Source: Vitis vinifera
Lineage: Eukaryota; Streptophyta; Magnoliopsida; Vitales; Vitaceae
DNA: 64,000 nucleotides
Reading direction: 5' to 3'
Assembly: GCF_030704535.1 (NCBI RefSeq)
Contig: NC_081809.1
Coordinates: forward strand, 1,348,501 to 1,412,500
Made by a program: the position numbers and the translations under genes. This document shows positions 12,102 through 23,844 of this stretch, one piece after another (within the stretch, counting starts at the first letter, position 1; every line of letters starts with the position of its first letter). A model generated the notes under the pieces. That model saw only the letters and a program-made list of their open reading frames with translations. It did no database searches and was not told the DNA's origin.

Positions 12102-14325
12102 ATGTCATATATTGCCACGTGTTTTTTTTTTCTTTTCTCCCATCCTTCTCGTAATTTCCTGTTAAATACATGTGCTTTTCCTTTCTTTTTCTCTCCCTAT
12201 AATTCTATCTTTGAGATTCTTAACATTATCTTCAATCTGGATATTTATTTTTGTGACTTTTGAGTTTTGAGTGCTTTTAGTTTTAGAACGAATACTGAAT
12301 CCAAAATCTCCCCACTTTATGACCAAATTGCCCCGAGAACAATCCCCATTTACCAAATTCCAGTCCTTTGGTTTCAGCCTTTTTAGGTAAAATAAAAAAT
12401 AAAAAAAATCCTTGTCCCTGTGGCCGTTGTTCATGCCCAAAGATGGGAGGATCGAGTATCTCTACTCCAGAACCCAGAGTTGGCCTTACTATCTTAGTAC
12501 TCCAAACTCTTGGTGAGATCATCTTTAAATGTTTGTGGTAGAAATGGTTTGGGGGAGTTAACACACTTGAACATATTTGTATAAATTTTGGAATTTTGTT
12601 TCAAGGCAGGCATTAAAGCCAAAGCTGATAGAGGGGAGTTCATTAATGTCGCATCAACTTTGAAGCCATGAGAAGCGGGGCGAAAGAAAACAAGACAGTT
12701 TTTACCGGGGACACAAAAAATCATGACGCCAAACAAAGAAAAGGACACATCTTTTATTGAGTTATTGGGAAGTAAATTTTGACCACCAAAGTGACAACAG
12801 CAGGAGCAGCAGATAGAGATACAGGGAAGTGGAAGAGAGTGAAGGAGGTGTCTACTGTCCTTAATAAAGATATCACACTACCACTGCCCTAAAGTTAGAG
12901 GATGCGCCAATGTATTTATGAGCATGAGGTACAATTATCATGTGGGCATGCTGTCCCTCCCCAAATAGAGGCGCATGTGAGACATCTGCCCCTCCAAGTA
13001 ATGGGTGCAATCTAGCCTCGCTTGCCTTCCATCACTCCATGTGGGATTGTCACTCTCAACTCTGAACTGGCCCCATCCCCCCTCATCGACACGTGCCCCC
13101 TGTCATTTTATGGTGGCAGATCCAACACTTGCGCACACGGATGGATCATGGATGGCCCTGGTTTCATCACTATCAGCCGGATAGGGCTGGGATGAGGGCT
13201 GTTTATGAGCCTTGAGCAGCGACACTTAGTTAGATGACTGATTCCGAGGACCACCCCCCCTCTCCCCTCATTTGCATATCCACATGCATCCATTCCAGTG
13301 GAATGAATAGTGGGCTTGAAGAAGGTCAACAAAGTTACACTCCACTCCACATGGGTTTGCCACCCATTCAAACACCCTCTCCCCTCTCACACATGCACCC
13401 ATGTGCCTTATTTATGCCTCTTTTTTCTGTTCCTGGTCCCATTCCCATTTATCACTCTTCCCCACCATTTACATTCTCTAACACATTTCTAATTTTTTGT
13501 TTTGTTTACATTAAAAAAAAAAAAAAAAGAGAGGAGAAATTACTCGTGCATTGGATCTACTCAATGCAACAAACGAAACGGCACAGTAGAAATACAAAGG
13601 TAGCACTCTCAAGCCGTCCACATCAAGCACCACTTACTCGGCCCCATCCTATCGAGATGGCCGGCACTTTTCCTAATCAAACTCGTGTCGCCATCTCCAT
13701 GTTACAATCATATCCACAAACACATTTCATTACCCCCTCAAAAAAAAATCACATTACCCCCAACATAAAATATATATACATGTAAATTACTTATTTGTTC
13801 GTTTACTCACCTTTACTTTTACTTTTTAGGAAGTGTTGAGAGTTGTACATACATTTTGGCATGACAAAGAAATAGCAGAATGTCTTATGTTGGATGGGAA
13901 CAGGCTTGGCGATGCCCATATCCTGTGTGGGACAAAGGTACAAGGTTGGGAGACTTCCTCTGAATGTGTAAATTCAATGCACCAAAATTCATACATTATT
14001 CAACAACATATAAATCCATAAATCTACCCTCACTTATTTTGTAGTCTCTGTGGAAACTACAAAAATAAATGAATCCAATTTTGGGATTTTAGTGCCCATT
14101 CCCCCCGGTGTAAAAAATGTCAAACCCACTTGGGGATTAATTGTTTAATTGTTTATTTTATTTTATTTTTTCCATGAACGCCGTCCATGTTTCTAGTGGC
14201 TGCCATGTCAAAGCTTGAGCAAGTATTGGTTTGAAAAAATTCACCAGAAAAAATAATATACATTTTTTACAGAATATAATATTTAGTTAATGGGTTTGTA
14301 TACATTGATGATGACAACAACAATA

Positions 14326-14368
<43 letters not shown>

Positions 14369-14369
14369 G
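14326..14369. repeat. ATT microsatellite, about 14 units
   Basis: An uninterrupted TTA/ATT run in AT-rich spacer. Confidence 0.9.
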
Positions 14370-17300
14370 TAATGGATCATGATGGGGATAGTGTTAAGAG
14401 TTTGGTTTGGGGGCTAGGTTCCATCATTTGAATAGCCAAAGCCAGCATGCTCTGTTGTCTTTACTTATTTTTCAAGAGTTTTCTATTTTTATTTTATTTT
14501 TTTGGGTGTTTGAAGTGAGTATGTTTTATAATTTTTTTTAATCCAAATTTAGAAATGGGGATAATACCCATTTTTAAAAACATTTGGTGCAATCTTAACC
14601 ACATCCCAAAAACCAACCCATTTTCACATAAACTAATGAGCAATCTTGATTTTTAAGAGAATGTTTTCAAAAACTGATTTTTAAGAAAAAAAATTTAAAA
14701 ATAATTATTTTTAAAAGAAAAATTTTATTCAAAAACTTAAATGTGCAAATAGTTTTCATAACTTATTTTTTCATACACCTACAATGAATTTATATATTAT
14801 TTTTTATATTTTTAATTCTTATTCATACTATTTTATCAAGAAAGAAATAAAGAAAAATGTGTAAAATTTATACTTATAATTAACTTGTTTTTAAAAGGAA
14901 ATCCCAAAAACCAATTCATCCCAAGTTTTGTTTTTTAAATTCAAAAATTACTTCATGCTTTAAAAGAAATCTATATTTAAAAATAATTTCGAACACTATC
15001 TTCAGTTGTTATGAATTCTATGTAATTGGTTTATGATAAATAGAACTGTCTTATTCATCGTATCTTATCTTAAGAGAAATATCTCAATTTTATGAACATT
15101 AAAATTAAAAACGAACCCAAAAAGCAACCAATTTGTGAAGAGTGCGCATTAATCAATCCTAAACCAAACAAACACATAATAAAAAGGTTAAAAAGTTACC
15201 ATCATCCACCAACCTATGATGAGTCCCATAATTACATTTTTAATATTTTGATTTAATCATCACAACCCAAAAATGATCTCATCCATTACAAAAGAAACCC
15301 AACTGAGAAAAAAATTAATTAAAAAATAAAAAATAAAATAAAATAACCAAGCTTTCAATTAGGTCCCAAAATTAATAAACAAGAATGAAACAAAATGAGT
15401 AGACACTTTCAATAAAGTGGGCATGTCCAGACAGCCGAAACCATATGAAATCTATCATGAATGAGAATGGTGGGGGTCCATTGCTGCATGAATCATTAGT
15501 GCCAAGCATGTGATTTTGCATTAGGTGGCTCACAGTGGTTGCACCCATGTAACATCACTGCCCCCAATTGTCTCTCTACACCCTTTAATAAATATACTAT
15601 TAGACCACCCATCTGTGCCTTTTGTCCTAAGCTCCTATCCCACATTTTAATATTCATATTTTAAAATATTTTATTTATACATAAAAAAAAAATATTCATA
15701 CACTCTTTTTAAGCAATCGTGCGATGCTTGGACAACTCAATTCCGAAAAATAGACGAATTTAATGGTGAAATAAATAAAAGGAAGACTTGGAAGGGAAGG
15801 AGAGGGATGTGGGCAAAGATTCTAAAAACATGATGGCACACATATGTAGAAAATCATTAGTCACATGTGGGGTGTCATAGCACAGTCCAACACCAAGATA
15901 TCCCAACTAACTTTTTTACCACATAAGCAACCGACCCTTCTCCAAGGTCACTTTTTTTTCTTTTTTTTTTTTCTTTTCTTTTTATTATATGGTCTGCCCC
16001 CATGTGGATACAACAAAAACCCAAAAAGAAAAGGACACCCATTAAAAAAACTGAATAATTAAGGTAAAGTTTTCTAGGCCACATGGAGGGGTCATGGGGT
16101 TGCATTAGACGCCAAAAATTTGAAAATTTAAAGTGAAGGTGGAAAAGGAAAGTTGGTTTAGGTCGCAGCCCCATATGGGGCACCACTAAGTTCACTGCCC
16201 CTTGCTCACTGCCTCTTACTTCTATCATCCATGGCGACAAAGAGAGAAATATAAATATTCAATTCAATGGCTTATTCATATCTCTCTATCATGGTTTAGG
16301 GCATGTACACCTACAAATGGGTCACTGTCCGTACATATTTTGTAGGAAAGGGGCTTGGGAATATGACCATTTTTCCTTGCAAATTAAAATCGGGTCTTTT
16401 ATGTTTCAATTTAAAAAAATTCATCATAAATTATTTTATTTTTAAAAATATTTTAAAAAATTGGTCACATTGGTTTCAAACCCTTTTATGGTATTTCATA
16501 TTAATGAGAGTCAAACTTCTAGGTACCATTCAACATCCCATTCATCACAAACCTATTTCCCTAAACCATTAACTAGGCCAAGCAACATTCTCACAATTTC
16601 TTTTTTTTTTTAAAAAGAAAAATGTTTTTCTTTAATGGGTATGAAATTAAAGTTTGGATTATGACTTCTAGTTAAAAAGAAAAAAAAAAAAAAAAGCAAT
16701 GTTCATAATCTATCTATTTTTGGAGCTTTTTGGATCATCATCATCATCATCCTTGTGGATATTCTCCTACTATATTCTTTCCTTTCATTTAATAAATAAG
16801 AAGTGGTGGGTTGCCTAACCTCAACCCTATACATTGTAATTAATAAATTCAAAAAAAAGTACATTTATTATAATCACAAAAAAGTATTCTATGGTACCCA
16901 TTGTATGCCTCCTCCTTACTATATTGCTTGTCCAAAATAAGTATGATTATAGCCTTTGTTTTTTTCTTTCTCTCAATTTTTTTTTTTTTTTTTCATTTTA
17001 AACATTCTCCACCTCGTACTAAATCTACTATGTACTAAAGATAAACAAATAGGTTCAACTTACCCAATGTTGGGAAATGGTCAACCTTTAGATATTTTTT
17101 TACTACAAATTAAATATAGAAGCCTCATAATAAGTTGACTTTAATCTTTTAATTGTTTTATTATTCATTTTAAATGCTAATTAAAAAGAGTTTAATTACT
17201 AGTAAGCTTTAAGAAGTTTAGAGATTATTATTATTTTTATTAAAGTCAAAGATGGGATTTATTGTAGCTTTACAAATCAAATTTTCAATATTTAAAAAAA

Positions 17301-18846
17301 AAATTAATCAGAATTAATAACATCGATTTATGTTTGAATCAAAACCAAATTGACTTTTAAATAATGAAAAAATAAATCAAACCAGGTTTATTTAATTAAG
17401 CTTGATTTAATTTGGTTTAAATGATTAATTGGATACAGATTAACTTAGTCATAGAGTCTAATTTGCTTTTAAAAATGGTTAAAATCATTTTAGTTCAAAT
17501 TTTAAAATAGTTTTAAACAAATAAATACATTTAAAGATTAGTTTTACCACAATTTAATTTTATTGACTTACTTTAATGAAATTTACAAAATATATATAAT
17601 AATAAATATAAAATAAAAAAATCTCTAAGTTGATTTTTTTTCTTTTTATAAAAAAAAGATTAAAATTTGAACTAATAAAATCAATTTTCAAAATTTTCAA
17701 ATCTAATCAATCTTTATAATTATTGAAAAAACAAAATAAGCCGGTTTTCGTTATTATAAGATTTATCCATATATGATTGGGAAAGAAAGGATACCTTTGG
17801 TAAACTATAAATATTTTTAACATATAGTTTTACTTCTTTGGATATTAAAAACCAAAAAAGATTGGAAGTAGTAGTCAATGTCTATATATTATATTCAAAC
17901 CCCAAGTAAAAACAAAATCAAAGAAAATGAATGGAAATGTTGTTGATTTTCCCACATATGAATGCAGTCATACAGACATAGCCCATCCAACACTACTTTT
18001 TACCTTTAAAACCCATAAAGATGGTTCAACAGAAGATGGGGACCAAGATGGAGACCTTAGCCATGATATATGCATATATAAAAATAAGACTCATAATTTG
18101 TAATTTTCTCTCCTTTTTGAAGGAACTGTTTTTTCCTTCCTATGTGCAATGCATTTATGTCTCTTATACAAAGCATGTCCCTTTCATTTTCGAGGAGGGA
18201 CCAATTGAATTACCAGAAGGGAAAGAGAGAAAAGAGATTGAATAATTCAAGGGGACCCCAATGTGGGTGAAAAAATCCCATTCTTCCTATATGTTGGTTT
18301 GTCCCTCCAATTAGAGGGACCAACAGTCCCTTTTGGTTTATTGGGGTATGTTGTAGGGACACCAAACCCAATAAATAAATAAATAAAAATAAATGAAGCC
18401 CAAATTGATTTTATGGGAAAAACATTTGGTGAATGAGAGTGTGGAAGCATGTTTATTTTTTCCTTTTATATGGATGATTTAATTTTTATTTATTTATTTA
18501 TTTGATCTATTTTTAGTCAATGAATGACTTGTGGGGTGATCACAAAACAGTAGAAAAATAATAATAAGGGAAAGAAAATTGAGACATCAACCCACATGAT
18601 TAAAAGAATCGGGACAGTTCTTCCCATGTGAAAAATCATTTTAAATGCTTATGGGGGAAAATGTGAATGGTATGGAGGAGATAGATGCTTACTATGAAAA
18701 CAATACAATTTGGACCCAACAACAACAATGGAGGTTGAGGTTTACATCATATCTTAATCTTTGGAAGAAATTCTAAAATCTTAACCATTCATACAACAAC
18801 CATAAATCATGTATGGGAATGTTTTTAGGGTATTAACAGTATATTT

Positions 18847-19110
18847 TGTGACATTTCACATCGGATAGGGGGAAATTTCCTAACGCTATATATGTAGAGA
18901 CTGTTTTTAACCAAGTAGACATGTTTTAAAGTCATGAAGGTTTTTTTGGGTTCAAAGCGGACAATATCTACATAATTAAAGTAAGTCATTATAAATGATA
19001 TCAGAGCCGATCCCCGACCTTGGTGTGGGGGTTTGTTTGATGTGTCTTAAAACCGTGAGGGTCTATTTGGGTCCAAAGTGGATCTACATGATTAGGAGTA
19101 GGTCGTTACA
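18847..19110 (+). mobile_element. TRIM-like miniature LTR retroelement, internally deleted, with 5-bp target duplication
   Basis: The element starts TGTGACATTTCACATCGG and ends GGTCGTTACA. The first LTR is about 18847-18993. It is followed at 18996-19007 by TGATATCAGAGC, one mismatch from the TGGTATCAGAGC primer-binding site complementary to initiator tRNA-Met. The second LTR is kept only in its 3' part, about 19041-19110: CTTAAAACCGTGAGGGTCTA, TTGGGTCCAAAG and the terminal GTCGTTACA match TTTAAAGTCATGAAGG, TTGGGTTCAAAG and GTCATTATA in the first LTR. TATTT flanks both ends (18842-18846 and 19111-19115), a perfect 5-bp target-site duplication. No coding capacity. TRIMs with these termini are known in many dicots. 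Confidence 0.85.
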
Positions 19111-19351
19111 TATTTACTTTGTAAAAAGTGTTGAATAAATGAATAAAAAAAATTAAATAATTTTAAATATTAAACCTTTGTTTAGTTCTTAATAAATTTA
19201 AGGGAATAGGGAAAGGAAAAAAAATAAAGAAAAATAAAAATATATATATTTAATATTAATAAATTATTTTTATATGGTTATTTAAACTTATTTTTAAATT
19301 TTTTTATTATATTTAAAAATATATAGGTTTTTAACTTTTTTTTTTTTATAA

Positions 19352-19353
<2 letters not shown>

Positions 19354-19384
<31 letters not shown>
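19354..19384. repeat. AT microsatellite
   Basis: About 15 AT units in AT-rich spacer. Confidence 0.85.
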
Positions 19385-19388
<4 letters not shown>

Positions 19389-22256
19389 GATATATTTTTC
19401 CATTTTATTTTATCACTTTCCAAGAAACAAATATAGTCTAACAAAAAAAGTAAAAAGATTTCCTTATTGTTTTTGTTGGAAAAGGTTTTAAAAAGGTGTA
19501 ACTTTCATTCATTTAATTCTTTCCCCTCAATTTTTTCATCCACAATCAAACAAAAGAATTTTTAAAAAATTTTCTCTCTTTTTCTTTATTAATTTTTAAA
19601 ATTTTCTTTCCACCAAAATTATGGGAGTCAAACATGATAAATCATAATTTTATATTAATATAATAAAATATTCATTAAATATAAAATAATTTCGTGCATA
19701 AATTCAAAAAGGAATTTTTAGAGGAAGTAATATTTTCCTTATTTCTATGCCAACGTCTTTTTTCTTCAAATCATAACGTACTTTTAATAAAACTATTTAC
19801 AAAACCTCTTAACAAAAAAAAAAAAAAAACCGTTTTGACAAAATTCAAAGCCTTCCCCACTTTTGAAGGTGATCTATTTACTTTTTGTCTACCAAGAAAT
19901 ATTTTTTGATTAAAATTTAAAAATCTTTAATATCTTTATTTTTTATAAAAATATTTCCAAAACACCATCCATTTCTATTTCTACCCTTCTTAGATGAAAA
20001 AAAGGAAATCTCAAATATGCCCCTCATCATCTTTAGGTAAATTTTAAGATAGTGGCTAGAAATCCCTTCCTACTTCTCACTTCTACACGGTATAATTAAT
20101 TGTCGGCAACAACATAAAAAATTATATAAGAATATATATATATATATATTAAAAAATAAAAAAAAAGCCCACGTGGGCTTAGAGGAATAATATCTTAACT
20201 AATTTATGTGCTTATGCTAAATAATTTCTTTGTTGTTGTCATGTCCATCCACTCCATGGGTGTTTTCTCCTCTTGTCCTTTGGCTGCTCTAGCCCTTTGT
20301 TAGGATTCTCCTTCCTAGTATTTGATTATTTGATTGGCTTTTGAAGCTATGCCATATATTTGTTTTTACTATATAGTTTTGGATAATTTAATATTAGTAT
20401 TAATCCCATTTTTCATTCATTTGTCACTTAATTATGACTCAAATCTCAATCAATCGATCATTGCAAGTCCTTTTTCTTAATAAAGGGGTTTGAATGTTCT
20501 TTTGTAATTTTCTAATTAATATATTTGTAATTATTATAACCTATGTTGTCATACCTTAAAAATAAGGTATAAATTGATGTTGAATACATGACTTCCATTA
20601 GCACAAATTTTTGTAAATTTAATTTTTTTTTAAAAAAAAAATTCTAAAATTTTTCGTATTGTATAAAAACAAGTTTAAAATAATTTTTTTTTTTTATTAT
20701 TATTTTTTTTTTGTATTGGTTATAAACTTCGTACTACTCCATGGCCAGAATAATTGGACCAAACCCTTTAATATAAACCTTCAAAATGGAGCTGAAACGC
20801 ACAAAATGGAAGGTTGGATTTAGCCCAAATAGAACCGGGCTGGGCCCGACGCTTGGCTGGTGGCTAGGAATTAGTTTTATAGCTAAAACTAAAGCAAGCA
20901 GAAAAATAAGCCCAAAAATTAATCAACCCACTAAATCTGGATTATTTTAACCCCAACTACTCAGCCCCAAGCCCATATGCACCATGCAAAGCCAAGAAAG
21001 TTTAGAAATTTTTTGCTTAAAAACAAAAAATAATTGTTTTTGGACATCTATGTCCTAATATTTACCCCGAGAAATGCTTCTAAAACCTTTAATTTTGTTT
21101 GGATAGGAGGAAAAAAAATGAAAAAATCTATCTTTTTTTGTATGGCCTACCATCATTAAAGAAAAAATACAAAGAAAAATTAAGTAAAATGACAATAAAA
21201 ATTTACATTTTTAAACTAAAAAGAAAAAGATAATAAATAAATTTAGAGAATCACACGAGAAAATTAAACAAAATTTAAATTTTTCTTTAATTTTTCTCCT
21301 TATTAGCTTTCTTTCCATCACACTTCCCTTTATATCAAGAACTCAATGGCATGCTTCCATGAAGAAAACAACACAAATTTTGATATGGGTCGGTCTTGAA
21401 CCATTAAATTAAGGCTTAGGGAGCCTAAGCCATTTGCATTTGGTTAATAAATACACATTATAAAGCAGTGTTGTGGTAGCTCAAGGCACAAGAACGGAAT
21501 CATATGGACCAAATGCATTAATATAAGAAGATTCTACGCCATAATCCATGTGCCTAGCCGCTAATGACTCTTATGAACTGTCACATTGTTTGGTCGATGG
21601 GAAAATACTAATAAAGGAAACCATGAGTAGTAAGCCTAGGCAGCAAAGTAGAGGAGGGGGTGTCCCATTAACTCCAAACCATGCATTGAACCAGACACGT
21701 TAGGACATGGCTCATAAACATTGTTTGGACGGCTAGAATTCGATTCACCAACCTTGAGAAAAATAAAAGAAAATCATTATATTGGAAAACCCAACATGAG
21801 AATCTAAGGTTAGAGCATTGAGAAAAGTACATAGTCAGCAGCATACAATTATTTTTCAAGTGGGAAACATGGGGATGATGATTGTGAACCCTAGATGTTC
21901 CCATTGATTGAGCTGGAGGAGGTAGATGAAGGACCCAGATGGGGATTTGAATATTCATTGAATTTGGAAAGAAGAAGAAGGAGAAGAAGAGAAAAAAAGG
22001 AATAATCCAGGGTGTTTTGATGAGATGAGGATAAAGAAAGGAAGGGAATAGGAAGTTGGGTGTGTTCTTGAGGAATCATGTGAGAGCATGTGGGTTTTGA
22101 GTTGTAGGACATGGCCAAAACACGAAGCAAAGGTTTAGGGCACTTGGGTCTCCCACATTCATTTATCCCCATTCTTTTGGAATTCTTCTTGTAGGGTCTC
22201 CCTTGCCTCTTACACCATATTATCCACATCAACCCATTTCCCAAGTCCCAACAACT

Positions 22257-22263
22257 TATAAAG
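22257..22263 (+). promoter_or_regulatory. TATA box of the UPBEAT1-like gene
   Basis: TATAAAG lies 145 bp before the ATG at 22402, so the predicted leader is roughly 110 nt. The leader is pyrimidine-rich. Confidence 0.6.
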
Positions 22264-22401
22264 ACCCCTTCTATCTGCCCCTTTTCTCTTGGCAGCTTTT
22301 CTATTTCGGTTTTCGTAGTTTCCCACTTTCTCCCCTTTTTAAGGGCTTAAGGCAACTGGGGTCTTAGGTCTTAACTCATAACTCAATTCCTTGGTCACTT
22401 C

Positions 22402-22737
22402 ATGGGGGCTTCTCCAAATCCACCCGCTAGTGCCCGTGATTTGAAGGGCATGGTCCTTCAAAACAGGGCAAAGAGAAGGCAATGGAGGAAGAGAAGCATT
22501 CGAGGTGGCACTCAGAGGAGGATCTTGCTGAAGAGGAGGGCAGTTCTAGAAGGTTCTAGGAGGCTCAGAAGTGATGGGGTAATGAGAAGGGTGAGAACCC
22601 TCAAAAGTCTTGTCCCAAATGGCGAATCCATGGGCTTGGACGGCCTCTTCGCAGAGACAGCTTATTACATCATGTGGTTGCAAATGAGGGTGAAGGTTAT
22701 GAAGACCATGGTCAACTCTTTATCAACTTGTGATTGA
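22402..22737 (+). CDS. UPB1: UPBEAT1-like atypical bHLH transcription factor
   Basis: Single-exon ORF of 111 residues, close to the roughly 100 residues expected for UPBEAT1 (bHLH151). Residues 20-56 are strongly basic (NRAKRRQWRKRS, RRILLKRRAVLEGSRRLRS). The helix-loop-helix follows at about 61-107: RRVRTLKSLVPN, then GLDGLFAETAYYI and MRVKVMKTMVNSL. In Arabidopsis, UPB1 acts in the root transition zone, where it represses class III peroxidase genes and so sets the balance of superoxide and peroxide that ends cell proliferation. The protein is a distant relative of the AIF-type bHLH encoded 10 kb upstream. Tyr-Tyr-Ile in place of the more common Asp-Tyr-Ile in helix 2 is a small departure. 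Assignment rests on the basic block and helix pattern recognised by eye. Confidence 0.88.
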   Translation: MGASPNPPASARDLKGMVLQNRAKRRQWRKRSIRGGTQRRILLKRRAVLEGSRRLRSDGVMRRVRTLKSLVPNGESMGLDGLFAETAYYIMWLQMRVKVMKTMVNSLSTCD

Positions 22738-23056
22738 GCAAATAATCTCATATATTTTCCTTGGAAAGGTTGAGTTTCATTCAATTCAACTCTTTCTAAG
22801 CCCATATTTCATGTAATATTTTAGTGTACAAAGTGAAGTGGGATATATTCCTATGTACCCATTTCGAGTTTCAAGCCACTATTTACTCTATGGTCTGTCT
22901 GTATTTCAGTTTCAGAGAAAAAATTAATAATAATAGTAATAAAAATAAGTGGATTACTACTTAGAAATCTCTAGGACTAATAGCTTGAATTTGATTGCCA
23001 TCTTGTTGAAAATTTTGCATTAAGGTAAAGACTTGAAAATCAAGGATTCTGGCCCT

Positions 23057-23154
23057 TGGGCCTCTCCAGTTTGCTACACCTTGGGCCAAGACTTGTTATA
23101 GAACTTATATTCAGTTATTGGGCTAAACGAACCTATTAATTGGGCCAGGGCCCA
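23057..23154. promoter_or_regulatory. Cluster of site II-type TGGGCY motifs
   Basis: Five copies of TGGGCC or TGGGCT occur within 98 bp: 23057, 23082, 23119 and 23141 on the plus strand, and 23149-23154 on the minus strand. The last two form the perfect inverted repeat ATTGGGCC-AG-GGCCCAAT at 23139-23156. TGGGCY is the site II element bound by TCP factors in promoters of housekeeping and growth genes. The cluster lies 690-790 bp upstream of the prefoldin 3 ATG, rather far for a core element, so a repeat origin is also possible. Confidence 0.4.
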
Positions 23155-23403
23155 ATTTTATGGACTCTCATGCCTTTCTCCTCATTAGGGATAGGGCTGC
23201 TACTTGGGCTGGTTCATGACTAACTCGAACCCGACCTAGCCCAACTTTTAACAAAATATGCTCAGTCCAAACACGATTCAACTCATTTTTGTTGAGTTCG
23301 GATTAATTGAATTAGATTTGGTTGATCAATTTTTATGATTTAAAATTTATCAATATTGTTTTTAATTTTTTTTCTATATATTTATATCAAATTTCAAGAT
23401 AAT

Positions 23404-23408
<5 letters not shown>

Positions 23409-23449
<41 letters not shown>
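23409..23449. repeat. AT microsatellite
   Basis: About 20 AT units between the UPB1-like and prefoldin genes. Confidence 0.85.
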
Positions 23450-23452
<3 letters not shown>

Positions 23453-23700
23453 ATAATTATAATTTAATATTTGAAACTAATTAATTTAAAAAAATTGGGT
23501 GTGAGAAGTTTTGAAGACGAAATTGAGATGAATAATTGATGGTTATGACTAAAAAGGGTATAAATTTACTTTCAATGCAGAACAAAGTAATTTCATTTAG
23601 CTTATTATGTTAAGTTAATTTTAATTTCAAGTAAAATTATTGAATTTTTTTTGCCACAACCCAAAGCGACGTCGTGCCGAATAATAAGAGAAGACTGAGA

Positions 23701-23712
23701 AACGACGTCGTT
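23701..23712. promoter_or_regulatory. GACGTC palindrome in the prefoldin 3 promoter
   Basis: AACGACGTCGTT is a perfect 12-bp palindrome 133 bp before the ATG. A second GCGACGTCGTGC lies at about 23666-23677. GACGTC is a C-box-type core recognised by plant bZIP factors. Two copies so close to the start make a functional promoter element plausible. Confidence 0.5.
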
Positions 23713-23844
23713 CTCGGCTTCTTGTTACACATCTCGCCCTCGCGGCATCTCTTCCCCTAAACCCAAAAACACACTCGAGACTAGAGAGGGAGAATCGCGA
23801 GTCTACCATCTCTCTCTCTCTCTCGTGGGATCGTTCTGGCGACA

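Larger units (their letters stand above)
12102..22256. other. Intergenic spacer, about 10 kb
   Basis: The first few hundred bases are the 3' flank of the bHLH gene. I find no other gene. The longest plus ORF (13234-13785, 183 codons) is Pro/His-rich and compositionally odd. It has no motif, runs into a poly-A tract and looks like chance. The stretch carries an ATT microsatellite, poly-T and poly-A runs, AT microsatellites near 19354 and 20131, and a TRIM-like retroelement at 18847-19110. Confidence 0.55.
22740..23800. other. Spacer between UPBEAT1-like gene and prefoldin 3
   Basis: No coding region. It holds the 3' flank of the UPB1-like gene, a cluster of TGGGCY motifs (23057-23154), an AT microsatellite (23409-23449) and the GACGTC palindromes before the prefoldin gene. 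A stretch at about 23205-23340, rich in GGGCT/AGCCC words, reads like a decayed repeat. Confidence 0.55.

Noticed and set aside
13234-13785. 183-codon plus-strand ORF
   Set aside because: It is Pro/His/Ser-rich and passes through a poly-A tract as a Lys run. No domain and no splice partners; it reads as chance.
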